DNA of 64,000 nucleotides. Origin: Pseudomonas sp. FP2309. Lineage in GTDB: Bacteria > Pseudomonadota > Gammaproteobacteria > Pseudomonadales > Pseudomonadaceae. Within the stretch, counting starts at the first letter, position 1, and every line of letters begins with the position of its first letter. Positions 1 through 9,880 of the stretch are shown in pieces. The stretch spans positions 5,223,501 to 5,287,500 of the forward strand of contig NZ_CP117439.1 in NCBI RefSeq assembly GCF_030687575.1, read 5' to 3'. Below the pieces are notes generated by a model. The model made no database searches, was not told the DNA's origin, and saw nothing but the letters and a program-made list of their open reading frames with translations. The position numbers and the translations under genes were made by a program.

Positions 1-39
1 GCAGGCCAGCAGTACAACCGTCATTTTTTTAAAAGTCAT
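1..39 (-). CDS. 5' end of a gene leaving the left edge (signal peptide start)
   Basis: A minus-strand ATG at 39 opens a frame that stays open to the window edge and reads MTFKKMTVVLLAC. Two lysines followed by a hydrophobic run ending in LLAC look like the beginning of a secretion signal, possibly of a lipoprotein whose cysteine would fall at residue 13. No strong ribosome binding site is visible upstream, and only 13 codons can be seen, so the product cannot be named. It would be transcribed divergently from mltA. Confidence 0.45.
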   Translation of the reverse strand, partial: MTFKKMTVVLLAC

Positions 40-167
40 GGTGGCTCAGGGTCACAGGAAACGGCGGCCAGTATCCTCGCCCCGCCCGCAAAGACCAATA
101 GCCCTATTAATAATAAGGGTTGTCCCGCGACAGTACGGCGTGGGCAATCGCTTCAGGAATTGTTTGT

Positions 168-1361
168 ATGAACCTCACGCTGAAACCCCGGAGCCGTCTG
201 TTATGGGCTCTGCCAATGATCGCGCTGCTGGCCGGTTGCGATGCGGGCAACAATGCCGGCAAGGAAACCGCCAAAGACGAGCCCGCCAAACCCCATGCCG
301 TCGCCACCTACGTAAGCGCGCCGTGGGACGCCCTGCCCGCCGTGTCCGACAGCGACTTGCTGGCCGGCTTTGAATCCTGGCGCAGCGCCTGCCAACGCCT
401 CAAGGCCGACCCGGTCTGGGGCACGACCTGCGCCGCAGCCGCCACCGTGCCGGGCAATGCCATGGCAGTACGCAGCTTTCTCCAGGAGCGCCTGGATGTG
501 TTCGGCCTGCGTTCGGCCGATAACACTCCGAACGGCTTGATCACCGGCTACTACGAACCGGTCTACCCCGGCAGCCTGACAAAGACCGCGACCGCCCATG
601 TGCCGGTATACGGCGTGCCGGATGACTTGATCATCGTCAACCTGGAGAGCATTTACCCCGAGCTCAAGGGCAAGCGCCTGCGCGGTCGCCTTGAAGGCCG
701 CGTGCTCAAACCCTACGACGATGCAGGCGCGATCAACGGGCAAGGCTCCACCGCCAAACCGATTGCCTGGCTGACAGATCCGATGGACCTGCAATTTCTA
801 CAGATCCAGGGTTCGGGCCGTATTCAACTCAAAGATGGGCGCCAGTTGCGCGTCGGTTATGGCGACCAGAATGGCTACCCCTATCGCCCTATCGGCCGCT
901 GGCTGGTAGAGCAAGGCGAGCTGAAGAAAGAAGACGTGACCATGGGCGCCATCAGCGCCTGGGCCAAGGCGCATCCAGAGCGGATCCCGCAACTGCTGGC
1001 CAGCAACCCCAGCTACGTGTTCTTCAGTGTCCGCCCCGACAGCAATGAAGGCCCACGTGGGTCGCTGAACGTGCCACTCACCGCCGGCTACAGCGTAGCG
1101 GTCGATCGCAAGGTCATTCCGCTGGGCAGCCTGTTGTGGCTGTCGACCACCAAGCCTGACGGCACGCCACTGGCGCGCCCGGTTGCGGCGCAGGATACCG
1201 GCGGCGCCATCACCGGCGAAGTACGCGCGGATTTGTTCTGGGGCACCGGCAATGCAGCGGGTGAACTGGCGGGAAATATGAAGCAGCAGGGACAGATCTG
1301 GATGTTGTGGCCCAAAGGCGCGGCGTTGCCGCAGGTGCCGGATGCGCCTGCCGGGAGCTGA
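168..1361 (+). CDS. mltA: Membrane-bound lytic murein transglycosylase A
   Basis: The 397-residue product cleaves the glycan strand of peptidoglycan, leaving 1,6-anhydromuramic ends, at the inner face of the outer membrane. I chose the ATG at 168 because it gives a short basic head, a hydrophobic stretch and a lipobox LLAGC with the lipidated cysteine at residue 24; an upstream TTG at 120 would bury this signal. The body has the MltA motifs GLITGYYEP (about residues 123-131) and, near the C-terminus, the 3D-domain signature AAQDTGGAI followed by RADLFWGTG. The aspartate of DTGG (about residue 343) is the expected catalytic acid. The gene is monocistronic here and converges on the MAPEG gene across a perfect hairpin. 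Confidence 0.95.
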   Translation: MNLTLKPRSRLLWALPMIALLAGCDAGNNAGKETAKDEPAKPHAVATYVSAPWDALPAVSDSDLLAGFESWRSACQRLKADPVWGTTCAAAATVPGNAMAVRSFLQERLDVFGLRSADNTPNGLITGYYEPVYPGSLTKTATAHVPVYGVPDDLIIVNLESIYPELKGKRLRGRLEGRVLKPYDDAGAINGQGSTAKPIAWLTDPMDLQFLQIQGSGRIQLKDGRQLRVGYGDQNGYPYRPIGRWLVEQGELKKEDVTMGAISAWAKAHPERIPQLLASNPSYVFFSVRPDSNEGPRGSLNVPLTAGYSVAVDRKVIPLGSLLWLSTTKPDGTPLARPVAAQDTGGAITGEVRADLFWGTGNAAGELAGNMKQQGQIWMLWPKGAALPQVPDAPAGS

Positions 1362-1389
1362 CAGGTCGTGTCGAGCGAGGAGTTTTTCT

Positions 1390-1410
1390 GTGAGCGGGCT
1401 ACCCGCTCAC
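1390..1410. terminator. Hairpin between convergent mltA and MAPEG gene
   Basis: A perfect 9-bp inverted repeat, GTGAGCGGG/CCCGCTCAC, with a 3-base loop sits 28 bases after the mltA stop and before the end of the convergent gene. Neither side has a clean T-run, so it may be a Rho-independent terminator of poor quality or a REP-type hairpin. Confidence 0.5.
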
Positions 1411-1452
1411 CACAACAAGCACAAACCCGCCCACACAGGTGTGCATTAACGT

Positions 1453-1842
1453 TTAGATCGAGACAAAAAAGAAACTCGCAATCAGCGCCATACCCACCGC
1501 CCACACCAGCGAGCGCAGGATCGCCCAGTCAGCCAGGTAGCAAATGATGTACAGCAGGCGGCTGGTGATGAACAACACGGCCAGCACGTTGATAGTCACC
1601 AACTCGGCCGTGCCGGCCAGGTGAGCGATAATCACCGCCGCCGCGAACGCCGGGGTGACTTCAAAGCTGTTGAGCTGTGCACTGTGGGCGCGCTTGGCGA
1701 TCCCCTCGAGGTTATCCAGAAAAGCCCGCGGGTCGTGATTGTCACGCGCGCCAAATTTGCCGCCACTGAACTTGGCCACACCTGTACACAGGTAAGGCAG
1801 AAAAATGGCGATCAACACACACCAGAAAGCAGCCGTCATCAC
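1453..1842 (-). CDS. MAPEG family integral membrane protein
   Basis: This 129-residue protein belongs to the MAPEG family (membrane-associated proteins in eicosanoid and glutathione metabolism). The visible family features are an N-terminal membrane segment (AAFWCVLIAIFLPYL), a cytoplasmic-side loop with the NHDPRAFL pattern, the helix EVTPAFAAAVIIAHL, and two further hydrophobic segments ending near the C-terminus. The loop RLLYIICYLADW carries the conserved R-x-x-Y-x-x-x-Y-like pattern of the family. Bacterial members have unproven substrates; glutathione-dependent detoxification is the usual guess, not something the sequence shows. It stands alone, with a 133-base spacer to the trkH end. 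Confidence 0.85.
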   Translation of the reverse strand: MMTAAFWCVLIAIFLPYLCTGVAKFSGGKFGARDNHDPRAFLDNLEGIAKRAHSAQLNSFEVTPAFAAAVIIAHLAGTAELVTINVLAVLFITSRLLYIICYLADWAILRSLVWAVGMALIASFFFVSI

Positions 1843-1975
1843 GTCGTCCTTTTGTCGTTTTATGCATCAACTGGAGTTCTAGCAGTAAAAACCCCAAGTC
1901 GCACCTAACGCTATGAGCCATGACGCAGTAAAAGGTTCTATCGCGCTCGCCCGCCGACAGCATCCACGTCTCGCA

Positions 1976-3430
1976 CTAGTAACGCCAAAAAACCGGTGTG
2001 ATCAATACCAGCACGGTGAGTATCTCCAGGCGTCCCAGCAGCATGCCAATCGTCAGCAACCATTTTGCGGCATCAGGAAGTGAGGAGAAATTTCCGGCAG
2101 GCCCGATGATCGTGCCCAGGCCCGGCCCGACATTGCATACCGCCGTAGCTGCGCCACTCAAGGCCGTCGTCCAATCCAGCCCGATCAATCCGAGACCCAA
2201 TGCAATCATTGCAATGGTGATGGTGAAAAAAAATGAAAAGGTCAAAAGCGAACGCACGATCTCTTCGTCAATGGGATGGCCGTTGTACTTTTTCTGTATC
2301 ACGGCCCTTGGATGGATCAGTTGCTTCAAACTACTGACCAACAACGCGGCTGCTACCTGAAAGCGAAAGATTTTGAGGCCGCCAGCCGTGGAGCCCGAGC
2401 ATCCACCGACGAACGTCAGATAAAAGAACAACAGAACGGCGAAGCTGCCCCACAACGTGTAATCGCCGACCGCAATGCCCGTCGTCGTGACGACCGAGGT
2501 GACATTGACCGCCACGAGTCGAAACGCATCCCACCAACCGTAATCACTGTGCAAACACAGCCACGTCCCCACAATCAGCCAAGTGACGATCAGGAACCCA
2601 ATAAAACCCCGAACCTGATGATCGTTGATCAGTGCACGCCGATGACCACGTAACGTGGCGACGTACAGGGTAAAGGGCAGGCTGCCCATAATCATGATAA
2701 CCACGGCTGCCCAGTGAATCGCGGGCTGCGGCCAGTGTCCGAGTGACGCATCCGAGGTTGAGAACCCACCCGTTGAGATCAACGACATTGCATGGTTGAT
2801 CGCTTCGAATGGCGTCATGCCGCACATCCAGAGCACCAGCGCGCCCGCGCTGGTAAGGCCCAGGTAGAGAAAGAGAATGGATTTGGCCGCCACGTGGGAG
2901 CGGGGCGTGACTTTCTCCGACCAGTCTGAGGACTCTGTCTGAAAAAGACGCATGCCCCCCACTCGCAATAACGGAAGGATCGCTACAGCCATGCCGATAA
3001 AACCGATACCACCGAGCCAGTGCAACATTGAGCGCCAGATCAATAACCCCGGCGAGGCGCTATCCAGACCGACCAGAATGGTTGAACCCGTGGTGGTGAT
3101 GCCGGACATGGTTTCAAAAAAAGCATCGGTGTAGCTGATCTTGCTGATCAATACCATGGGTAATGCCGCAAATGTGCAAACCACGACCCAACTGGCGGTA
3201 GTCAGCAGGTACATGTCCCTGGGGCGGAGCTGGGCCGTCTCGGGTCGCCCGCGCGCGACCAACAGGAGGCCGCAGATGAGTGTAATCACACTCGACCAGA
3301 GAAAGGCCGACAGATCATCGCTGCGCTCAAACACCACCAACGTGAGCATCGGAATGACCATGCTCACGGCCAGCGTGATCAAAAAAATGCCCAGGATGAA
3401 GCCAACGAGCCTCAGTGCTGCGAGAGACAT
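1976..3430 (-). CDS. trkH: Trk-type potassium uptake protein, membrane subunit TrkH
   Basis: The 484-residue polytopic inner-membrane protein is the K+-translocating subunit of a Trk/Ktr system. Four pore-loop signatures typical of the TrkH fold are present in order: SGITTTGSTI, SLISTGGFSTSD, TSVVTTTGIAVGD and AVCNVGPGLGTI. The glycines of these loops form the selectivity filter in the family. The start MSLAALRLVGFILG matches the usual TrkH N-terminus. The NAD-binding partner TrkA is not in this window, as is usual because trkA is generally elsewhere. Transcribed alone; the upstream 95 bases to the next gene would hold its promoter. Confidence 0.95.
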   Translation of the reverse strand: MSLAALRLVGFILGIFLITLAVSMVIPMLTLVVFERSDDLSAFLWSSVITLICGLLLVARGRPETAQLRPRDMYLLTTASWVVVCTFAALPMVLISKISYTDAFFETMSGITTTGSTILVGLDSASPGLLIWRSMLHWLGGIGFIGMAVAILPLLRVGGMRLFQTESSDWSEKVTPRSHVAAKSILFLYLGLTSAGALVLWMCGMTPFEAINHAMSLISTGGFSTSDASLGHWPQPAIHWAAVVIMIMGSLPFTLYVATLRGHRRALINDHQVRGFIGFLIVTWLIVGTWLCLHSDYGWWDAFRLVAVNVTSVVTTTGIAVGDYTLWGSFAVLLFFYLTFVGGCSGSTAGGLKIFRFQVAAALLVSSLKQLIHPRAVIQKKYNGHPIDEEIVRSLLTFSFFFTITIAMIALGLGLIGLDWTTALSGAATAVCNVGPGLGTIIGPAGNFSSLPDAAKWLLTIGMLLGRLEILTVLVLITPVFWRY

Positions 3431-3525
3431 GGAAAGGTAACCTGCCGAATTAGCGCCGCGCAGTATCGGACAGGCAGCCTTTGAGCCCCATAAATTTTGC
3501 GTAAAGTTTTTAGCGCTTGCGCAAC

Positions 3526-4419
3526 TCAGCCTCGCTGATTCTTATTAACCCGCGGCGGATGCCTCGGGTCCGCCGCCTTTTTGCCGGGCAAGCTGCCCTC
3601 ACTGCGAATCTGCGCATGGCTGATCAGGGCGAAGATAAAGCTGCCCCCGATAATATTGCCGGCCAGCGTGGGGCCGGCGAACACCAGCCAGAAATCCTTC
3701 CACGGCAACTCACCGGCAAACACCAGGTAAGACACTTCGGCAGACCCCACCACGATATGGGTGAAATCCCCCAGCGCCATGAGGTAAGTGATCAATATGA
3801 TGATCCACATCTTGGCGCTTTCCATCGATGGGATCATCCACACCATGGTGGCGATCATCCAGCCGGAGACGATGCCTTTGGCAAACATCTGGCCGGGGCT
3901 GTTTTCCATGATCTTGCGCCCGATCTCCAGGAAAGCCTGGTCGGTCTTTGTGTCGAAGATCGGCAAATGCAACATCACATACGCCACCAGCAAGGTGCCG
4001 CAGAGGTTGCCAACCAGCACCACCGACCACAGCCGCAATAAGCGCCCGGCGTTCGCCAGTGTGGGTTTGCTCATTACCGGCAACACCGCCGTCAGGGTGT
4101 TTTCGGTAAACAGCTGCTGGCGCGCGAGGATCACCGCCAAAAAGCCCGCGCAGTAACCGAAGCTGGCGATCACCTTGAACGCCTCACCCTCGGGCAGGCG
4201 CGAATTGAGCAATCCCATGGCCATCAGCGACAGGCCCATGGTCAACCCCGCGGCCAGCGCCGACCACCACAACGCCGCAACATTGCGCTCGAGTTCCTGG
4301 TCGCCCTGGGTGCGGATAATTTCATGCAGTACCGCCGCGCGAGGCGGCTGGTTGTCGTCTACATCCTGTTGCTCTTCCTGCGACAGATTGGGGGTCTTGC
4401 CGTCTTCTTGCGTGGCCAT
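3526..4419 (-). CDS. Formate/nitrite transporter family protein (YfdC-like)
   Basis: The 297-residue protein has a charged, glutamine-rich N-terminal extension of about 45 residues (QEDGKTPNLSQEEQQDVDD) before the first membrane helix, then six hydrophobic segments of the FNT fold. Segments such as LWWSALAAGLTMGLSLMAMG and the later GNIIGGSFIFALI fit FNT transporters. The long hydrophilic head is typical of the YfdC subgroup rather than FocA or NirC, so the anion carried is not known. The start ATG at 4419 is the only good one. No functionally linked genes adjoin it. Confidence 0.88.
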   Translation of the reverse strand: MATQEDGKTPNLSQEEQQDVDDNQPPRAAVLHEIIRTQGDQELERNVAALWWSALAAGLTMGLSLMAMGLLNSRLPEGEAFKVIASFGYCAGFLAVILARQQLFTENTLTAVLPVMSKPTLANAGRLLRLWSVVLVGNLCGTLLVAYVMLHLPIFDTKTDQAFLEIGRKIMENSPGQMFAKGIVSGWMIATMVWMIPSMESAKMWIIILITYLMALGDFTHIVVGSAEVSYLVFAGELPWKDFWLVFAGPTLAGNIIGGSFIFALISHAQIRSEGSLPGKKAADPRHPPRVNKNQRG

Positions 4420-4495
4420 GGTGATACCTGAACAGGGGGGCGATGTTCAGGTACGACCTACGGCCGATCAATAGCGTTCACTGGCCCGCGAAGGA

Positions 4496-4900
4496 TTACT
4501 CGCTGATGTCGTCTTCCTTGAACTGATCCTTGACGTACCTGATCTCGGTACGCCCGTGCGGGGCCGGCAAACCGTCTTCGCCGAGGTTGACGAAGACCAT
4601 CTTCTCGACGGTCAGGATGCTCTTGCGGGTGATCTTGTTGCGCACTTCACAGGTGAGGGTGATGGAGGTGCGACCGAACTCGGTGGCAGTAATGCCCAGT
4701 TCGATGATGTCGCCCTGGCGCGAGGCGCTGACGAAGTTGATTTCGGAGATGTACTTGGTCACCACGCGCTGGTTGCCCAACTGGACAATCGCGTAGATCG
4801 CCGCTTCTTCGTCGATCCAGCGCAGCAGGCTGCCGCCGAACAGGGTGCCGTTGGGGTTGAGGTCTTCAGGTTTTACCCATTTGCGGGTGTGGAAGTTCAT
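4496..4900 (-). CDS. Acyl-CoA thioesterase, YciA-type hotdog protein
   Basis: This 134-residue single-domain protein matches the short acyl-CoA thioesterases. The conserved start of the fold, NPNGTLFGGSLLRWIDEEAA (about residues 16-35), contains the asparagine and aspartate regions used for thioester hydrolysis in YciA-like enzymes. The strand VTKYISEINFVSASRQGDII follows in the expected place. It would release CoA from acyl-CoA in the cytoplasm; chain-length preference cannot be read from the sequence. It is monocistronic and divergent from ahcY, with a repeat-containing 315-base spacer between them. Confidence 0.9.
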   Translation of the reverse strand: MNFHTRKWVKPEDLNPNGTLFGGSLLRWIDEEAAIYAIVQLGNQRVVTKYISEINFVSASRQGDIIELGITATEFGRTSITLTCEVRNKITRKSILTVEKMVFVNLGEDGLPAPHGRTEIRYVKDQFKEDDISE

Positions 4901-4943
4901 GGGGGCTCCGGGACTGAGGTGTTTGGCGATTGGGTTACGGCCC

Positions 4944-6625
<1,682 letters not shown>

Positions 6626-6626
6626 G

Positions 6627-6781
6627 CAGCTGCAAGTTTCCAGATGCAAGCGGCCAGTAAAAGCGCTTGTGATGCAGACTTGCTACTTCATTGCTCCTTA
6701 AGCAGCTGCGCGATGTGAGCTTCACGCGACAAGATCAGGCGTACCGCCCTCTTGCCGCCTGAAGCTTGCAACTTGCAGCTG
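6627..6781. repeat. 155-bp inverted-repeat element between ahcY and metF
   Basis: The whole spacer is bracketed by a perfect 12-bp inverted repeat, CAGCTGCAAGTT at 6627-6638 and AACTTGCAGCTG at 6770-6781. Further inverted words inside (GCAAGCGGC against GCCGCCTGAAGC) extend the pairing imperfectly. It starts one base after the ahcY stop codon and ends at the metF ribosome binding region. It has no coding capacity. The shape suggests a miniature mobile element or a degenerate REP doublet; no clear target duplication is visible. Confidence 0.6.
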
Positions 6782-6791
6782 GAGATATCCC

Positions 6792-7637
6792 ATGTCCCAA
6801 GACCGTCGCTACAGCTTCGAGTTCTTCCCGACCAAGACCGATGCTGGGCATGAAAAACTGATGGCGACTGCCAAGCAGTTGGCCAGCTACAACCCCGACT
6901 TCTTTTCCTGCACCTACGGCGCCGGCGGTTCGACCCGTGATCGCACGATCAACACCGTGTTGCAGCTGGAAAGCGAAGTCAAAGTTCCCGCCGCTCCGCA
7001 CCTCTCGTGCGTGGGCGACAGCAAGGACGACCTGCGCGGCCTGCTGACCCAATACAAGGCTGCCGGCATCCAGCGCATCGTCGCCCTGCGTGGCGACCTG
7101 CCGTCCGGCATGGGCATGGCCAGCGGTGAGCTGCGCTACGCCAATGACCTGGTGAGCTTCATCCGCGAAGAAAGCGGCGATCACTTCCATATCGAAGTGG
7201 CGGCTTATCCGGAGATGCACCCCCAGGCGCGTAATTTCGAAGAAGACCTGAAGAACTTCGTGCGCAAGGCCAACGCCGGCGCCGACAGCGCGATCACCCA
7301 ATACTTCTTCAACGCCGACAGCTACTTCTACTTCGTCGAGCGTGTGCGGGCCCTGGGTGTGAATATCCCAATCGTGCCGGGCATCATGCCGATCACCAAC
7401 TACAGCAAGCTGGCACGTTTCTCCGACGCCTGCGGCGCAGAAATCCCACGCTGGGTGCGCAAGCAGTTGGAAGCCTACGGCGATGACGTCAAGAGCATCC
7501 AAGCGTTTGGTGAGCAGGTCATCAGCGAAATGTGTGAACGTTTGTTACAAGGTGGCGCGCCAGGCTTGCATTTCTATACCCTTAACCAGGCTGAGCCGAG
7601 CCTGGCTATCTGGAACAACCTTAAACTGCCACGCTAG
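6792..7637 (+). CDS. metF: 5,10-methylenetetrahydrofolate reductase
   Basis: The 281-residue flavoenzyme reduces methylene-THF to methyl-THF, the methyl donor for methionine synthase. The family opening SFEFFPTKTDAG, the CTYGAGGSTRDRT segment, the folate/FAD region LRGDLPSG and the GIMPITNYSKL block are all present, and the length is normal for a bacterial MetF without a regulatory domain. The ATG at 6792 follows a GGAGATAT ribosome binding site formed at the edge of the upstream repeat. Placed after ahcY it completes the homocysteine remethylation half of the SAM cycle, and it is closed by a strong terminator. Confidence 0.97.
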   Translation: MSQDRRYSFEFFPTKTDAGHEKLMATAKQLASYNPDFFSCTYGAGGSTRDRTINTVLQLESEVKVPAAPHLSCVGDSKDDLRGLLTQYKAAGIQRIVALRGDLPSGMGMASGELRYANDLVSFIREESGDHFHIEVAAYPEMHPQARNFEEDLKNFVRKANAGADSAITQYFFNADSYFYFVERVRALGVNIPIVPGIMPITNYSKLARFSDACGAEIPRWVRKQLEAYGDDVKSIQAFGEQVISEMCERLLQGGAPGLHFYTLNQAEPSLAIWNNLKLPR

Positions 7638-7659
7638 GCCTGTTTAATGGCAACACCGG

Positions 7660-7686
7660 GCCCTCGTGATTACGGGGGCTTTTTTT
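7660..7686 (+). terminator. Rho-independent terminator of ahcY-metF
   Basis: An 8-bp stem GCCCTCGT/ACGGGGGC (one G-T wobble) with a GATT loop is followed directly by seven thymines at 7680-7686, 23 bases after the metF stop. Confidence 0.9.
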
Positions 7687-7721
7687 CATCTACATATCCC
7701 CGGAATGGAAGCCAGCAGTAC

Positions 7722-8804
7722 ATGAATACAGCGTCCCCGACTCCTCGCCCGCAACTGGTTTACCTGGTTTTCGGTGCCGAGACTTACCATCAGGAAGCGG
7801 TATTCAGCATCGCGAGTGCCTTGACGCAGTTGGGCGGTGCCCAGGACATGCCCTTGGACATTCAGGTGTTCAGTGACAACGCTGCCCCCTATATCGGCCT
7901 GCCGGTAAATGTGCACACGCTGGACGAAGCCACGCGCAAGCGCTGGAGCGAGCCCCACGGTTACCACTTCCGCACCAAACACGTGCTGTTGCGTCACGTG
8001 TTGCAAACGGCAGAGCGAGCCCTGCTGATCGACACCGACACTTTTTTCCACGATTCACCCATGGCGCTGTTCGAACGCGTCGCTCCCGGCACCGTGCTGT
8101 GCAATGCCTTCCAGGCCAAATACGGCGATAACCGTGAAAGCGTGCTGTATAAGACCCTGGCCCGGCACCTGGCAGACAAAGGCCTGGCAGACGATGACAT
8201 GTGGCTGCTCAATTCCGGCGTCATGGGTCTGACGCGCCAGGATGCGCACATACTGGATCGCTCGATCGAGCTGATGGACGAACTGTTCCCCATGGCCCAG
8301 GGCGCTTACACCCTGGAAGAGTTCTGCCTGTCGGTATCCGCATACCGCACGCTCAACGTGCGCCAGTGCCCGGACCTGATCCACCACTACTGGAGCCGAA
8401 AGCAGTTGTTCCGCGCCAAGGTCAAGGCCTGGATCGCCAAGCACGCCGCCGACCCGATCTGCGCCCAGGCGCTGGCAGACACCCGCAAGGTCTCCGCCCA
8501 CCTGCCCCGCCCGCCACGCCTGCAGCGCTTGATGTACAAGCTGATCACCCTGGCGCTGCCCAAACACAAGCAGCAGTTCATCCGCGAGATCCTCTACGGT
8601 TGCTACGAGCACGAGAATGAGTTCGACCAGGCCTGTGGCCCGGTGTGGTGGGAAAAGGCCCGGCAGAACCAGGAAGAGCGTCAGAAATGCCCGGTGGACG
8701 CGCACCAGCTCGAACACTGGTTCGCCAACCCGGTGGTGCGCCTGATTCTTGGTGAGCGCCGTGCAGCCATCTATGAACACTTGATGACATCGCCCACAAA
8801 ATAA
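7722..8804 (+). CDS. Putative glycosyltransferase-like protein (GT-A fold)
   Basis: The 360-residue protein starts at the ATG at 7722; the longer frame from 7647 would run back over the metF terminator and is rejected. The N-terminal half looks like a nucleotide-sugar transferase of the GT-A type: strand LVYLVFGAETYH, then ALLIDTDTFFHD with a DTD motif that would bind a metal and nucleotide, then an acidic helix and the NSGVMGL motif seen in GT8-like enzymes. The C-terminal third is basic and helical. There is no membrane segment. No cell-surface genes adjoin it, so donor and acceptor are unknown. Confidence 0.6.
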   Translation: MNTASPTPRPQLVYLVFGAETYHQEAVFSIASALTQLGGAQDMPLDIQVFSDNAAPYIGLPVNVHTLDEATRKRWSEPHGYHFRTKHVLLRHVLQTAERALLIDTDTFFHDSPMALFERVAPGTVLCNAFQAKYGDNRESVLYKTLARHLADKGLADDDMWLLNSGVMGLTRQDAHILDRSIELMDELFPMAQGAYTLEEFCLSVSAYRTLNVRQCPDLIHHYWSRKQLFRAKVKAWIAKHAADPICAQALADTRKVSAHLPRPPRLQRLMYKLITLALPKHKQQFIREILYGCYEHENEFDQACGPVWWEKARQNQEERQKCPVDAHQLEHWFANPVVRLILGERRAAIYEHLMTSPTK

Positions 8805-8814
8805 GGCGCCCCGA

Positions 8815-8840
8815 AGAAGCGTGTGCCAGCGCTTCTCTTT
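8815..8840 (+). terminator. Possible terminator hairpin
   Basis: A 7-bp inverted repeat AGAAGCG/CGCTTCT with an 8-base loop follows the glycosyltransferase-like gene by ten bases and is trailed by CTTT. It is a weak terminator candidate. Confidence 0.4.
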
Positions 8841-8867
8841 AGCGGCTGGGCGTCGTAACCTCGGGGC

Positions 8868-9659
8868 ATGCCCGTCATTCTGAAGTTATTGACCGCTGCC
8901 CTCTTTACTCTCCTGAGCCCGGCCGCTTACGGCGAGAAATTGCGCATTGTCACCGAACCCTGGGCGCCTTACGTATATGACGAACAGGGCACCATGCAGG
9001 GGCTGGACTACGAAGCTACGGTGATCGTGTTCCAGCGCCTGGGGGTCGAAGTGCAATGGCAGTTCCTTCCCTGGAAGCGTTGTCTGGCGATGCTTGAGCA
9101 AGGCCATGCCGATGGCGTACTGGATATTTTCCACAACCACGAGCGAGAGGCCTTGCTGCTGTACCCCAGCGAGCCGCTGTCGGAAGTCGAATTCGTCCTG
9201 TTCTATGCCAATGACCGCCGCCATCCGGTCCAACACCTGAAGGATCTGCAAGGCCTCTCGGTAGGCACATCACCGGGCTACCTGTACGGCACGCCCTTCA
9301 GCGAGTCTTCCTTGTTCACCCGCGAACCGGCGCCCAGCCATGAGGCCAATTTCGGCAAATTGCTGCTGGGGCGCATCGACCTGGTGATCACCGACCGCCG
9401 AGTGGGCCAGCATGTGATAAAAACCATGGCGCTGGAGGACAAGGTCAGCCAGGCACCGCTGGTGGTCAGCCGCCAGCAGCAATACCTCGCGGTACGCCGC
9501 GGCGCGGGCATGGATTTGCTGGTGCAACGCTTTGCCGCCGAGCTCAAACGCTTCAAACAAGAGCCGGCTTACGCCACGTTGAGTGCCAAATATAGTGGAA
9601 TCCCAGCGATTACGGCCTCAGAACGCACCGTTGAGCAGCAGGAAAGCGGCGCGCCGTGA
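8868..9659 (+). CDS. Periplasmic solute-binding protein, SBP_bac_3 type
   Basis: The 263-residue product has a Sec signal (hydrophobic stretch ending PAAYGEK, cleavage near residue 22) and then the beginning of a type-II periplasmic binding domain, LRIVTEPWAPYVYDEQG. The pattern of a bi-lobed domain continues with GLDYEATVIVFQRLG and the lobe-crossing LGRIDLVITDRR. No permease or ATPase gene adjoins it, so it may be an orphan sensor or binding protein rather than part of a complete transporter; such orphans are common in Pseudomonas. The ligand is unknown. Confidence 0.75.
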   Translation: MPVILKLLTAALFTLLSPAAYGEKLRIVTEPWAPYVYDEQGTMQGLDYEATVIVFQRLGVEVQWQFLPWKRCLAMLEQGHADGVLDIFHNHEREALLLYPSEPLSEVEFVLFYANDRRHPVQHLKDLQGLSVGTSPGYLYGTPFSESSLFTREPAPSHEANFGKLLLGRIDLVITDRRVGQHVIKTMALEDKVSQAPLVVSRQQQYLAVRRGAGMDLLVQRFAAELKRFKQEPAYATLSAKYSGIPAITASERTVEQQESGAP

Positions 9660-9880
9660 TTGCTCTGTTATACTCCGGCCTTTCCGCCAGGCTCACGCCC
9701 GGCCGCTCGGGTCTTGAAAACGGCACCCAACCCCGCTACAGCGCAGCTTTCAGCCCGCGCGAGCCGGTGGAGTGCCCGCCAGACGCAGCAGGACCGGACG
9801 GGGTTGCGCTCCCCTAAGCGCCATTCACGCCCGGCAAGATTATCCCTTTGGGCCAAGCCCTAACTAAAACAGGATTACTC
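9660..9880 (+). promoter_or_regulatory. Promoter and long GC-rich leader of rhlE
   Basis: A TATACT hexamer at 9668-9673 is a plausible -10 box. If it is used, the rhlE message carries an untranslated leader of about 200 bases with several GC-rich inverted words. No open frame of note occupies it on the plus strand. Many DEAD-box helicase genes have long regulated leaders, but nothing here identifies a known element. Confidence 0.35.
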
